A stretch of 64,000 nucleotides of DNA from Microcoleus sp. FACHB-831 (lineage in GTDB: Bacteria; Cyanobacteriota; Cyanobacteriia; Cyanobacteriales; FACHB-T130): contig NZ_JACJON010000061.1 in assembly GCF_014695585.1 (NCBI RefSeq), forward strand, positions 62,001-126,000. Reading direction: 5' to 3'. The notes below the pieces were generated by a model. The model worked only from the letters and a program-made list of their open reading frames with translations, was not told the DNA's origin and searched no databases. This document shows positions 26,327 through 35,382 of this stretch, piece after piece. Numbering within the stretch: the stretch's first letter is position 1; each line of letters starts with the position of its first letter. Made by a program: the position numbers and the translations under genes.

Positions 26327-28342
26327 CTAAAACAAACTAGCGCCTACCGAACTGCTTGCCCCTGCGATCGCTCCATCAACACGCGGCAATTGCTCAATTT
26401 GTAGCCCTTCTTCTTTAAAAACCACCAAATCGAACCAGAAAGTCGTCCCTACGCCTACTTCGCTGACTAAGTGGATGCTAGTGTGATGCTTCTCCATAAT
26501 ATTTCTGACAATAGAAAGGCCCAATCCCGTCCCTTCTAAAGTATGAACCCGATTTTCTACACGGAAGAATCGGTCAAAAATTGCCTTTTGGTCTTCTGGA
26601 TCTATGCCAATTCCAGTATCAGAAATTTCGATCCGCACCTGCTCTGTCTTGTTGCGACCGTTGGGAGCTGGTTCTTGCAAATAAGCACGAATTGCCACGC
26701 ATCCACCAGATTTAGTGAACTTCAGTGCATTACCCACCAAATTAGCTAACACCTGAAGTAACAAGTCGTAGTTGCCTACAACGGCTGGCAAATCTGGGTC
26801 TATCTCCTGAATAAGTTCGATTCCTTTATCCTTGGCGTTTAACTGGTAGGTGCGTAGCGTTTGCTCAACAGGTTGAGCGATGTCTACCGCGTCAAAGTGA
26901 TAAATCCTGCAAGATTCGAGTTTCGATAGATCCAGTACGTCATTAACCAAGCGCGTCAGGCGGTCGGTTTCGCGATTAGCAGTTTCTAGAAACTCCCGGC
27001 GTTCAGATTCGCTGAGATCTTCGCCGAATTCGTGCAAAGTTTCTATAAAAGATTTGATGTTGAAAAGAGGCGTCCTCAATTCGTGGGAGACATTGCTGAT
27101 GAACTGGCTTTTTGCCTCATTCAGTTCCACTTCGCGAGTGATATCCTGAACTGTCATAGCAATTCCTTTGATAGTCTCCCGGTACTGATCTAAGACAGTT
27201 GTGAGGAGGATGCGGACAGTGCGATTTTCCAAGCGAGACGTAGCGCGATCGCTCACCGAACTCAGCGTAATTCTAAACTCCCCGCCTTCTTTATCTCCTG
27301 ATGCAATTTGATACAGCGGTCGCGTTAGTTCCATCTGTACCGTCACTGGAAGATAATGCAACACATTTTCTCCCACTGGCGCAGACGTAGCTCCGGGAAC
27401 CCCGCCATCCCAACCAAAAATTCGCCGCGCTGTCGGATTAACTAAAATTACCTGTAAACTCGTATCCAGCAGCACAGCTCCATCAGCAATCGTAGAAACC
27501 AACGTTTCTAGCTTGGCTTTTTCCGCTGTCAGCTCCTCGATATTTTGCTCCTCATAACTCTCCAACCGCTCCGCCATCTCGTTGAAGCTAGAGATGAGTT
27601 CGCCTAATTCTCCCCCAAGGGGCAAATTGATTCGCTGCTTGAAGTTTCCCGCAGCAATGTTTTTGACGCCGACTAGCAATTCTTTAATCGGTTGGGTGAC
27701 TTGGAGTGCGTTAAAAACTGCTCCTAAGATCACCATCACCCAAATCGAAATGAAAACCGCTATAGTGACATCCCGCGTCAAATTCGATGAGGCTACAACT
27801 GTAGGATTGGCGTTAATGCCAATCGCTAACACGCCCAGATATTTGCCCTCGTGGCTCAGGGGAACAAAAACATCAGTAACTTCCCCATCGGGAGTTAGAT
27901 GCTGTCGCACCATCAGCAATTCCGAATTGTCTGCGTAATTCTCTGGTAGCTGAATCCGCCGCTCAATCGTCAGCGAGTTTTGCACCTCGGATTGAGAAAA
28001 AGGAATACCGAAGAAAATTTTGCCAGAAGCATCCGCATAGATCATATAGCGGACGCTGCTAGTGCTGCTGTAGAAGCGGTGGGAAAAGCGTGCGACTTCG
28101 CTGAGTTTGTTCTCGGCAATTAGAGGAGTGACATTGGCCGCTAGCAGAAGACCCAGATCGCGACCGAAGCGAGTGTCATTCAGTCGGGCATCCTGCTGAA
28201 TCGTATTCACAGCCCAAAATGTCAGGCCGCTCATAATCAAAGAAACCACGAGGGTGGCAGCGGCCATTAGCTTGGTCTGGAGGGTAAACTCACTCCACCA
28301 GTGGGCAATAACTTCTCGGGTATTTTTTAGGAAAGCCAGCAA
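26327..28342 (-). CDS. nblS: NblS/Hik33-type membrane sensor histidine kinase
   Basis: NblS (Hik33, DspA, ycf26) is the cyanobacterial kinase that controls responses to high light, nutrient and cold stress through RpaB-type regulators. The 671-residue product has a membrane span near 25-48, an extracytoplasmic sensor region to about 185, a second span near 190-212, HAMP, and a PAS domain near 285-410. The kinase core follows: FISNVSHELRTPLFNIKSF (His near 440), NLVGNALKF, DTGIGI and GTGLGLSI. Placement directly after purD matches other cyanobacteria. A 158-base AT-rich gap separates them. Confidence 0.92.
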   Translation of the reverse strand: MLAFLKNTREVIAHWWSEFTLQTKLMAAATLVVSLIMSGLTFWAVNTIQQDARLNDTRFGRDLGLLLAANVTPLIAENKLSEVARFSHRFYSSTSSVRYMIYADASGKIFFGIPFSQSEVQNSLTIERRIQLPENYADNSELLMVRQHLTPDGEVTDVFVPLSHEGKYLGVLAIGINANPTVVASSNLTRDVTIAVFISIWVMVILGAVFNALQVTQPIKELLVGVKNIAAGNFKQRINLPLGGELGELISSFNEMAERLESYEEQNIEELTAEKAKLETLVSTIADGAVLLDTSLQVILVNPTARRIFGWDGGVPGATSAPVGENVLHYLPVTVQMELTRPLYQIASGDKEGGEFRITLSSVSDRATSRLENRTVRILLTTVLDQYRETIKGIAMTVQDITREVELNEAKSQFISNVSHELRTPLFNIKSFIETLHEFGEDLSESERREFLETANRETDRLTRLVNDVLDLSKLESCRIYHFDAVDIAQPVEQTLRTYQLNAKDKGIELIQEIDPDLPAVVGNYDLLLQVLANLVGNALKFTKSGGCVAIRAYLQEPAPNGRNKTEQVRIEISDTGIGIDPEDQKAIFDRFFRVENRVHTLEGTGLGLSIVRNIMEKHHTSIHLVSEVGVGTTFWFDLVVFKEEGLQIEQLPRVDGAIAGASSSVGASLF

Positions 28343-28361
28343 GGGAGGGCGAGGGGATAAA

Positions 28362-28500
28362 AAGTAAAAACTAAAAAGTAAAAAGGTAAAAGTATGAAGT
28401 CTGTAATTTTGGCTTGGGGGATTTTTCCTTCAGCTTCGACTCCATCCTTTATACTTTATCCTTTCTTTTGGCTTTTTATTTTTGGTTTTCTACTTTTACC
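28362..28500. repeat. A/G-rich against T/C-rich inverted repeat after purD
   Basis: Runs of AAAAGTAAAAA and AAAAAGGTAAAAG (about 28364-28395) are mirrored by TTTATCCTTTC, TTTGGCTTTTTA and CTACTTTTACC (about 28450-28500). The same kind of repeat occurs in the rne leader at 13874-13932. It lies in the gap between purD and nblS and may end or attenuate the purD transcript. Confidence 0.4.
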
Positions 28501-29781
28501 TTAGCCTCCAGTCGAGCGCGAGCCGCAGACGCGAGAACCAATATCCCGTCTGTAGTAAACACCCTCAAACTGAATGCGATCGCATGCTGCATAGGCTTTC
28601 GCGATCGCGCTCTCAAAATTATCCGCTACTGCTGTAACGCCTAAAACGCGACCGCCGTCAGTCACTAGCTGTTCTTCCTTAATCTTTGTCCCAGCACGAA
28701 ATACCTGGACATCCAAGGCTTCAGCTTCTTCGATACCGCTGATAATTTGCCCCTTTTCAAATTTCTCCGGATATCCACCAGATGCCAGAACAACACTTAC
28801 GCATGCCCCCGCTTTCCACCGTATTGGTGGCATTTCTGCTAATTTCTGCTGGGTACAAGCAACTAGCAGGTCTTCCAAAGGTGTTTCTAGTAAAGGCAGA
28901 ATAGCTTGAGTTTCTGGATCTCCAAACCTACAGTTAAATTCCAGAACTTTGGGTTCGCCTTGGGGTGTAATCATCAACCCAGCGTAGAGGACGCCTCGGT
29001 AGTCTATACCTTTAGCTTTTAAAGCCGCGATCGTCGGCTGTAAAATTTCTCGCTGTATGCGCTCCATCAACTCGGGCGTACCAATCGGCGCAGGCGCATA
29101 AGCTCCCATTCCACCCGTGTTTGCTCCCGTATCGCCGTCACCAATACGCTTGTGATCCTGTGCAGGTAGCAATGGCAAAATTGTCACGCCATCGGTCAGT
29201 GCTAAAACCGATAATTCTTGCCCTGCCAAAAATTCCTCAACCACTACCGTCTTAACGTCGCTGTGGAATAGAGATTCAATGGCAGCTTGAGCTTCTTCAA
29301 CCGTTGTCGCCACCGTCACGCCCTTGCCAGATGCCAAGCCATCTGCTTTAACAACAATCGGTGCGCCGCGACTGACAACAAACGCTTTCGCCGACTCTGG
29401 ATCTGAAAATACTGCCGAACGTGCTGTTGGTATTCCAGCTTCGTGCATCAACGCCTTCGCCCACGACTTGCTCGACTCAATTTGCGCTCCCGCTTTCGTA
29501 GGGCCAAATACTTTGATATTTTTGCCCTTAAGGTAATCGGTAATGCCTAAAGAAAGCGGCATTTCTGGCCCCACGACTACTAGATTGAAGCCGTGAACGA
29601 GGGTAAATTTTTCAATGCCTGAGAAATCATCCAACCTTAAAGGGTGGTTCCGGCAACGATCCAATACAGCCGTGCCACCATTGCCCGGAACACATACTAC
29701 CTGCTTAACCTGTGGAGATTGCAACAGTTTCCATGCGAGGGCGTGTTCGCGTCCCCCGTTGCCAACAACTAAAACTTTCAC
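28501..29781 (-). CDS. purD: phosphoribosylamine-glycine ligase
   Basis: GAR synthetase performs the second step of purine synthesis: it joins glycine to phosphoribosylamine with ATP. The 426-residue product opens VLVVGNGGREHALAWKL and shows the ATP-grasp features VKADGLASGKGV, QDHKRIGDGDTGANTGGMGAY and EFNCRFGDPETQ. The last residues after VYYRRDIG (SRVCGSRSTGG) look like a slightly altered tail. It is upstream of nblS on the same strand. Confidence 0.96.
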   Translation of the reverse strand: MKVLVVGNGGREHALAWKLLQSPQVKQVVCVPGNGGTAVLDRCRNHPLRLDDFSGIEKFTLVHGFNLVVVGPEMPLSLGITDYLKGKNIKVFGPTKAGAQIESSKSWAKALMHEAGIPTARSAVFSDPESAKAFVVSRGAPIVVKADGLASGKGVTVATTVEEAQAAIESLFHSDVKTVVVEEFLAGQELSVLALTDGVTILPLLPAQDHKRIGDGDTGANTGGMGAYAPAPIGTPELMERIQREILQPTIAALKAKGIDYRGVLYAGLMITPQGEPKVLEFNCRFGDPETQAILPLLETPLEDLLVACTQQKLAEMPPIRWKAGACVSVVLASGGYPEKFEKGQIISGIEEAEALDVQVFRAGTKIKEEQLVTDGGRVLGVTAVADNFESAIAKAYAACDRIQFEGVYYRRDIGSRVCGSRSTGG

Positions 29782-30003
29782 CTTAGCCTTGTACTCCTGA
29801 AGAATGTATTTTTTTGTAGCATTGCCTCCCAGCAGTCCTCCTTGCGATCGCTAAGCTTAATCAAGCTACCCGTCCTCATTAACCAAAGAACCCATAAACC
29901 TCAAGTTTAAAGCTTTCCGCAAAAAAGCAAATGCAATTAATTATGCCACGCCCTAGTTGTTGGTTGGTTTTTGCTAAAGCCACATTAGCAATTGATACAA
30001 GCA

Positions 30004-33000
30004 TTAATCCCATTCTTGTAATTCACCGATCCAGTTTCGCATCAGGGCAGTAAGTTGTTCGCGGCGTGTTTCAAAGTTAGCCGCAATCCAGATTAAAAAG
30101 CTGCCCACTAACAAACCAACAACCCATTTGAAAAAGGATTGCTTGAGGATTAGCACGACTAGGTGATAAAAGGCATTCAGTAAAAAGGTTGCCGTGCCCA
30201 CATAAAGAAAAGCACGCACTCGCATAGCCAAGCCAGCAAAAATCGCTATCAGGCTAAATACTCCTGCTTCTATTCCCGTATCTTGATGGAACAAGAATGC
30301 TGACACGCAAATTACTCCCATCGCCAGCGATCGCCAGTAGTGGCGAGTTTGCTTTTGACTAGCTAGTTTCAGACTAGGATCGAATTGGGCAACATATAAC
30401 AGAGATAACCCAAGCGGCACGATGTACCACATAGGATCTGTTATATGCAGAGCCAAAAGCCAGCGGAGGAGCGCCCAATCCACCAGCGCCACACTCATAT
30501 AGGTAAAACGGATTTGGCTTGCTAAACGCGCAAGCAATGCATAGAACCCCGCTGTAATCAGCAAGCTATACGCGGGAATAACTTCTCTGGTTTCCCATAG
30601 AAATACCAGTGGCAGAATGTATGCGGCTTGCTGCCAAGGTCGTTTAGGCCAGCCCCAAGTCTCCCAAGGTAGGATGTAGAGAATATAAGCTCCTACGCAA
30701 GCAAGCGGCGCTTTCCAAGGAATCAAAAAATCGGCAGCTAAGATTTTTCCTATTGCCGTATTGAGCCAATAAATCCTCATCCCACCGACTTCCAACAACC
30801 CAAGGTAAACCCAGATTTCGGCGGTGGATATTCCTGCTTTCCTTAAAAACGAAGATTCTGAATGTGGCTCATTTGCTAAGGGGGGTTGGGCGCTATCTTC
30901 TGCCCGATGTTGCGGCGATCGCTTTCCCTGAAATATGGCATATCGGATTAAAAATACACCAGTTGCCAATCCCACAAGGCGGCTGGCTTCCAAGGGAGCG
31001 AATATTGCACCCATCAACAAAGCACTGCTCCAAGCCCAGTGAATGTGAGAAACTGCTCTAAGTTCTGCGGCGCTTAGGCGTAAGTAGCTTATCAGCCAAG
31101 GCGATAGTATGCGATATACATACATAATCCCAGTGCCCAACGCGGACATAGCAACCAATGCATCGCCATATGCTCCTCCCGATGCTTGTGCTAGTTGGTA
31201 GAACAGTAGTTCGTAGGCAGAAATCGATACTCCAAACAGCCCTAAATAGACTAGAGGTTTAAATTCTTGCTGCCGTCGCCCTACGCCAATGACAATTAAA
31301 GCGATCGCCAGCAAACTCAATCCCGTCCAACTTGTAAACGTCCCCCAGCGCAGCAAGCCACCCAACACGCCGTATAGTAGCGGCAGAACGTGCCAACTGC
31401 TGGGAATGGTTTCTGTTTCTAATCGATGTCTTCGTCGCCAAACTTCTCCTAAAAGCTGAGTCATTAACCCTAAAGCAATGTTGGCGATCGCTAAATTAAT
31501 AAGCGATCGCCCAAAAAAGCCCAACAACAAGGCACTCAGCACTTCCAACCCCAAACCCAGCCCGTAAAATGCCCAATTATTGGGTTTTTGCCAACTGCGA
31601 TAAGCGATCGCGCCCATTGTCAAAGCAGTGGCGATCGAAGTTAACCAACTTGGGGAAGCCAACCCCTGGTACACATAAAGCGAGTGCAGAGTCAGCATCG
31701 ATAACTCAAAACTACACAGCGCGATCGCCCACCCGTCATTTGCAGAGGCGTAAATTGCCGCTAAAGTACCATTGCGCCGAATTAGCAAACTTCTAGCTAA
31801 CCATAAAGTCAGGATAGCGATCGCCCCCGCCAACAACCACCCAGCTAATGACAATCGCGGCAATCCTGGCACGCCATCCCACAAAAGTATGGCGAGGAAA
31901 CTTAAGCCAAAACCTACTGTAATTATCGCTGCTGCCAAGTTCCGCAAGTAGCGTGTATTCAGCAACATCAAGCCAGTTGCAACGCCTAAACCGATTAATC
32001 TAATTCCCGGTAGCGTTAGTGTCAGCAGTTGTGCCATCAGTAAAGCTGCGACACTCAGCCAGCTAGCCAGTTTTCTACGCTTTACACCACTTTGACTGGC
32101 AACTACAGTTAAAGCCAAGGGTGTAATTAGCCAGATAATTCCCCAATTTTGACTGGTAGATAAGGAAACATTCTGAGCTAAAAATGAATAACTCAGCGCA
32201 GCTAGTCCTAAACCAATGTGCCATGCACTGCGCCGCCAGAAGTGCTGAGTAGAAACGCGATGAATCGCGTCTGAATGTTGCGTTGAAGATTCCGCATTTA
32301 ACTCCTCACTTTCGCTTTGTAACTCAACAGTGCTTCGCGTTGCTGTTGGGGTAACGAGTTTCTCGCGTATTAACATAAATCCCCATTCTGCCACCATGAC
32401 AGCTAAGGAAATGCTTGCCCAAATTTCTAGAGTCAGATTTGGTAAGAAGCGGTTAATGACAGAAGCAAGAGTTAGCAACGCCATAACGTGAGTTAGATAC
32501 ACCAGGCTAACCCTAGTGGGAGTGCGGCGTTGAGTAACGATCGCCAAAGTTAGGGTAGAAAATATTAGATTGAGCGATCGCACTGTGGGATTTGCCAAGC
32601 TGATGAAAGTAAGCACAACCCCAAACCCAAGTGTTAATTGTTCGGCACAATAGGCTAATTCAAACTTTGAGCAACGATAAAACCATTGTGCTAAAGCCAG
32701 ACTTACAATCGCGTAGGGAAATAAAGCCAAACTTAGCAAAGTCCAAGGGGCATCTTGGGAATTAGTGAGTTGAGTTATAAATGCGATCGCGCCCTGTTGT
32801 ACGGATGGCGGAACTAACCGCCAACTCAGCCAAATTATCTGCAATCCAATGGCTAAAAGTGCGGCTAAATCAGCTTTAAGCCAAAACCGCTGCAAGCGAG
32901 TGGCAAAAAACCATAACCCTAAAACGCTAACTGCGATCGCTTGCCAGGGAACAGTTTCTACTGAAACCAGCCAACCTAAGAGTAATAATATTCCGCCTAT

Positions 33001-34164
33001 TGTTTCCCAAGGAAATTCGCGATTGGGGATTGGGGAGGATTGCGCGATCGCAGAGTTGGGAAGATTAGTAATATTATCTTCCCTGTCCCCAGCCCCTATG
33101 GGCGAAACTTGCTGCGCTAGCCAAGCCACCAACCAGCCGCAAATTCCCAGGGCTAACCCTAGCTGGCTAATTTCTACACGGATAACAAAAATCGCTCTTA
33201 CCAGTAGCATCGCCAAGGCATAGAGCGTTACAGTTGCTGTTAGATTGAGAGGCGTTTGCTGAGATGCTTTAGTGTTAATGCGAGAATTTATTCCAATCTC
33301 GCCGTCTTTTTGTTGCTTTTTTAGATAACGAGTTTGATAGAAGGTGACTAGAGACGTTCCCACCATTCCCAAATAAACGGCAATTAGGGGAAATCCTGAT
33401 AATTTCCAGCCCCAGTGTAGGTAACTGAGTCCCAGAATATTTACTAAGGGCAATACTGGTAGCGACCGAGATTGTTGGGTTTGAGGTTGATTTTTTAATA
33501 GCAAAAATGTAATAGCTGTGAGGGCAATTGAAGCGATCGCTACTACAATCCAATCCAAAGGATTCTGCCACAAGCCAAAGCTATCCATCGCCCAAAAATT
33601 CACGGGCACTAACAGCAACGTAGCGATTTGCAATGTCTGTGCTGTTAAGCGTAAATTCTGATGTTTGCCAGCCCAGAAACTTACCGCCCAGAAAATTAAG
33701 GTATACCCCAACAAAACCCCATACTGTCCGGCTGCGGGAAACCTCTCCCATTGACTGGCAGCTAGCACCCCAGAGGACACTACTACCATGAAGACGCCCA
33801 AAAATAGCAGCCACCTGACGCTTAATTCTGCCATTAGCGACTGCAACATCCCGCTACCCCTTGGTTCTTTTAATAAGGGGGGTTTAGGGGGAGTAGATTC
33901 TGTGACAAAATCTTCGGTGAAATCCAGCGAATTGTGAGGGAAATTAGACCCAGAGGATACCGTCATTTGAGGAGATAATGCAGGCGTCGTCGCGGGTGCA
34001 ACTATCGAGACGGGGCAACTTAGGCAATCTTGGCATATCTGTCTAACCTTAGCATCAGATATCAAACCCAAACGCAACCATACATCCAGCCCTTCCAATA
34101 GCTGAGGATGGGTTGAAGAAACCGAAATTTCAATTATTCTTTCAAACGAATATGGCATCACCAA
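30004..34164 (-). CDS. large polytopic membrane protein, DUF2157-like N-terminus
   Basis: The 1386-residue product begins with a soluble region of about 100 residues (SFERIIEISV and LEGLDVWLRLGLISDAKVRQIC, followed by a Cys-rich CQDCLSC). The rest is about 35 hydrophobic segments in pairs, with short polar loops. The start resembles the DUF2157 membrane family, and cyanobacteria carry similar giant proteins, but no function or enzymatic motif is visible. It is a single gene between purD and the ModA-like gene. Confidence 0.85.
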   Translation of the reverse strand: MVMPYSFERIIEISVSSTHPQLLEGLDVWLRLGLISDAKVRQICQDCLSCPVSIVAPATTPALSPQMTVSSGSNFPHNSLDFTEDFVTESTPPKPPLLKEPRGSGMLQSLMAELSVRWLLFLGVFMVVVSSGVLAASQWERFPAAGQYGVLLGYTLIFWAVSFWAGKHQNLRLTAQTLQIATLLLVPVNFWAMDSFGLWQNPLDWIVVAIASIALTAITFLLLKNQPQTQQSRSLPVLPLVNILGLSYLHWGWKLSGFPLIAVYLGMVGTSLVTFYQTRYLKKQQKDGEIGINSRINTKASQQTPLNLTATVTLYALAMLLVRAIFVIRVEISQLGLALGICGWLVAWLAQQVSPIGAGDREDNITNLPNSAIAQSSPIPNREFPWETIGGILLLLGWLVSVETVPWQAIAVSVLGLWFFATRLQRFWLKADLAALLAIGLQIIWLSWRLVPPSVQQGAIAFITQLTNSQDAPWTLLSLALFPYAIVSLALAQWFYRCSKFELAYCAEQLTLGFGVVLTFISLANPTVRSLNLIFSTLTLAIVTQRRTPTRVSLVYLTHVMALLTLASVINRFLPNLTLEIWASISLAVMVAEWGFMLIREKLVTPTATRSTVELQSESEELNAESSTQHSDAIHRVSTQHFWRRSAWHIGLGLAALSYSFLAQNVSLSTSQNWGIIWLITPLALTVVASQSGVKRRKLASWLSVAALLMAQLLTLTLPGIRLIGLGVATGLMLLNTRYLRNLAAAIITVGFGLSFLAILLWDGVPGLPRLSLAGWLLAGAIAILTLWLARSLLIRRNGTLAAIYASANDGWAIALCSFELSMLTLHSLYVYQGLASPSWLTSIATALTMGAIAYRSWQKPNNWAFYGLGLGLEVLSALLLGFFGRSLINLAIANIALGLMTQLLGEVWRRRHRLETETIPSSWHVLPLLYGVLGGLLRWGTFTSWTGLSLLAIALIVIGVGRRQQEFKPLVYLGLFGVSISAYELLFYQLAQASGGAYGDALVAMSALGTGIMYVYRILSPWLISYLRLSAAELRAVSHIHWAWSSALLMGAIFAPLEASRLVGLATGVFLIRYAIFQGKRSPQHRAEDSAQPPLANEPHSESSFLRKAGISTAEIWVYLGLLEVGGMRIYWLNTAIGKILAADFLIPWKAPLACVGAYILYILPWETWGWPKRPWQQAAYILPLVFLWETREVIPAYSLLITAGFYALLARLASQIRFTYMSVALVDWALLRWLLALHITDPMWYIVPLGLSLLYVAQFDPSLKLASQKQTRHYWRSLAMGVICVSAFLFHQDTGIEAGVFSLIAIFAGLAMRVRAFLYVGTATFLLNAFYHLVVLILKQSFFKWVVGLLVGSFLIWIAANFETRREQLTALMRNWIGELQEWD

Positions 34165-34330
34165 CCACCTAGTAGATGGATACTCAGATTGTGTTCTTGA
34201 TATGAAGTATCGGCTAATGCTGCTGTGCCACTTTAAGACCCGACGATAAGGCGATTTCGCTGGGCTGTGCTTACTTTTACAATATTGATGCGTGTTGGAG
34301 TATTAAAATAGGTTTTTAACAAAACTTACC

Positions 34331-35113
34331 TTATTCCACTGAAAAAATAGTAAACCCATAATTAACAAATATAGCTTTGGCGCGATCGCTGGTGAGAAAC
34401 TTTACAAAATCTTTTGCTAATGCAACATTCTTACTACGTTGCAAGACAGCTACACAATAGACAATCGGAGAGTGGGAATTTTCCGGAACAACACTCACAA
34501 CTCTTACTTTCTCTGACTGTATAGCATCTGTTACATAAGCAAGACCTGCATCCGCCTTTTTATTTGCTACTAAATTGATTACTTCACGAGGATCTTTACC
34601 AAAGATAACTTTATTTTTAATTCGATCTAAAATTCCAAAATGAATTAAACTTTCCCTAGAATATCTGCCATCTGGTGCTTTCTCTGGGTCCGATAAAGCG
34701 ATTTTATTTACTTTATTGCTGACCAAATCCTTAATCTCAAAGATAGCTGAAGAATCCTTTGTCGCAATTAAGGCTATTTTATTTCTCAGTATATTCGTCC
34801 GCGTATTTTCAGTTATTAAGTTTTTGTCTTGTAGATTATCCATTTCTTTACTACCTGCGGAGATGAAAATATCTGCTGCACCTCCCTCTTCAATTTGCTT
34901 GGCTAAAGTACCAGCACCTGCAAAGTTATAACTAAGCGTAACGTTTTGCTTTTGTTTTAGGTAATCTGACTCTATTTCTGGCATTACGTCTATTAAACTA
35001 ATACCTGCCGATATTTCTAAAATGTTGTTTTTTGTTTTTATTAGGTTACAGCCAAATAAAGAACATATAATAGTTAGGCAGCAAATTAAAGGTAGTAGCG
35101 GTTTAATATTCAT
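34331..35113 (-). CDS. modA: ModA-like molybdate-binding lipoprotein, orphan
   Basis: This periplasmic binding protein would capture molybdate (or tungstate) for an ABC importer. From ATG 35113 it starts MNIKPLLPLICCLTII and reaches the lipobox SLFGC with the lipid-anchoring Cys at residue 22. Family blocks are ISAGISLIDVMPEI, NFAGAGTLAKQIEEGGAADIFISAG and DGRYSRESLIHFGI. An ATG 17 codons earlier (35164) would add an AT-coded non-signal stretch and is less likely. No modB or modC gene lies within the window. The gene is much richer in A+T than its neighbours. Confidence 0.85.
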   Translation of the reverse strand: MNIKPLLPLICCLTIICSLFGCNLIKTKNNILEISAGISLIDVMPEIESDYLKQKQNVTLSYNFAGAGTLAKQIEEGGAADIFISAGSKEMDNLQDKNLITENTRTNILRNKIALIATKDSSAIFEIKDLVSNKVNKIALSDPEKAPDGRYSRESLIHFGILDRIKNKVIFGKDPREVINLVANKKADAGLAYVTDAIQSEKVRVVSVVPENSHSPIVYCVAVLQRSKNVALAKDFVKFLTSDRAKAIFVNYGFTIFSVE

Positions 35114-35382
35114 TTTTTTAATTAAATAATAATTAAAATGTATAATTAAATATAGTAGTTTCATTTTAGTGATGATATTGCTTTATTTATTTTTACAACT
35201 TAGTGGCTATACTTTGGGGTTATGCCAAATAGGGCAAATTATAATAAGTGCGCGATCGCCAAATAATATTTCGTTAAAACAGTTTATATTACAGATAGAG
35301 CGCCCTCAAGACAGGGAACTATATAAGAAAGGCGCTTTGGGCTATTTAGTAGTGTCTGATAAATGCTGTTAAGGGTAAATTA

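Noticed and set aside
35169-35372. A 67-codon frame with GTG start before the CHASE3 kinase
   Set aside because: Hydrophobic start only, no clear ribosome site, no family match; it lies in an AT-rich gap where such frames are common.
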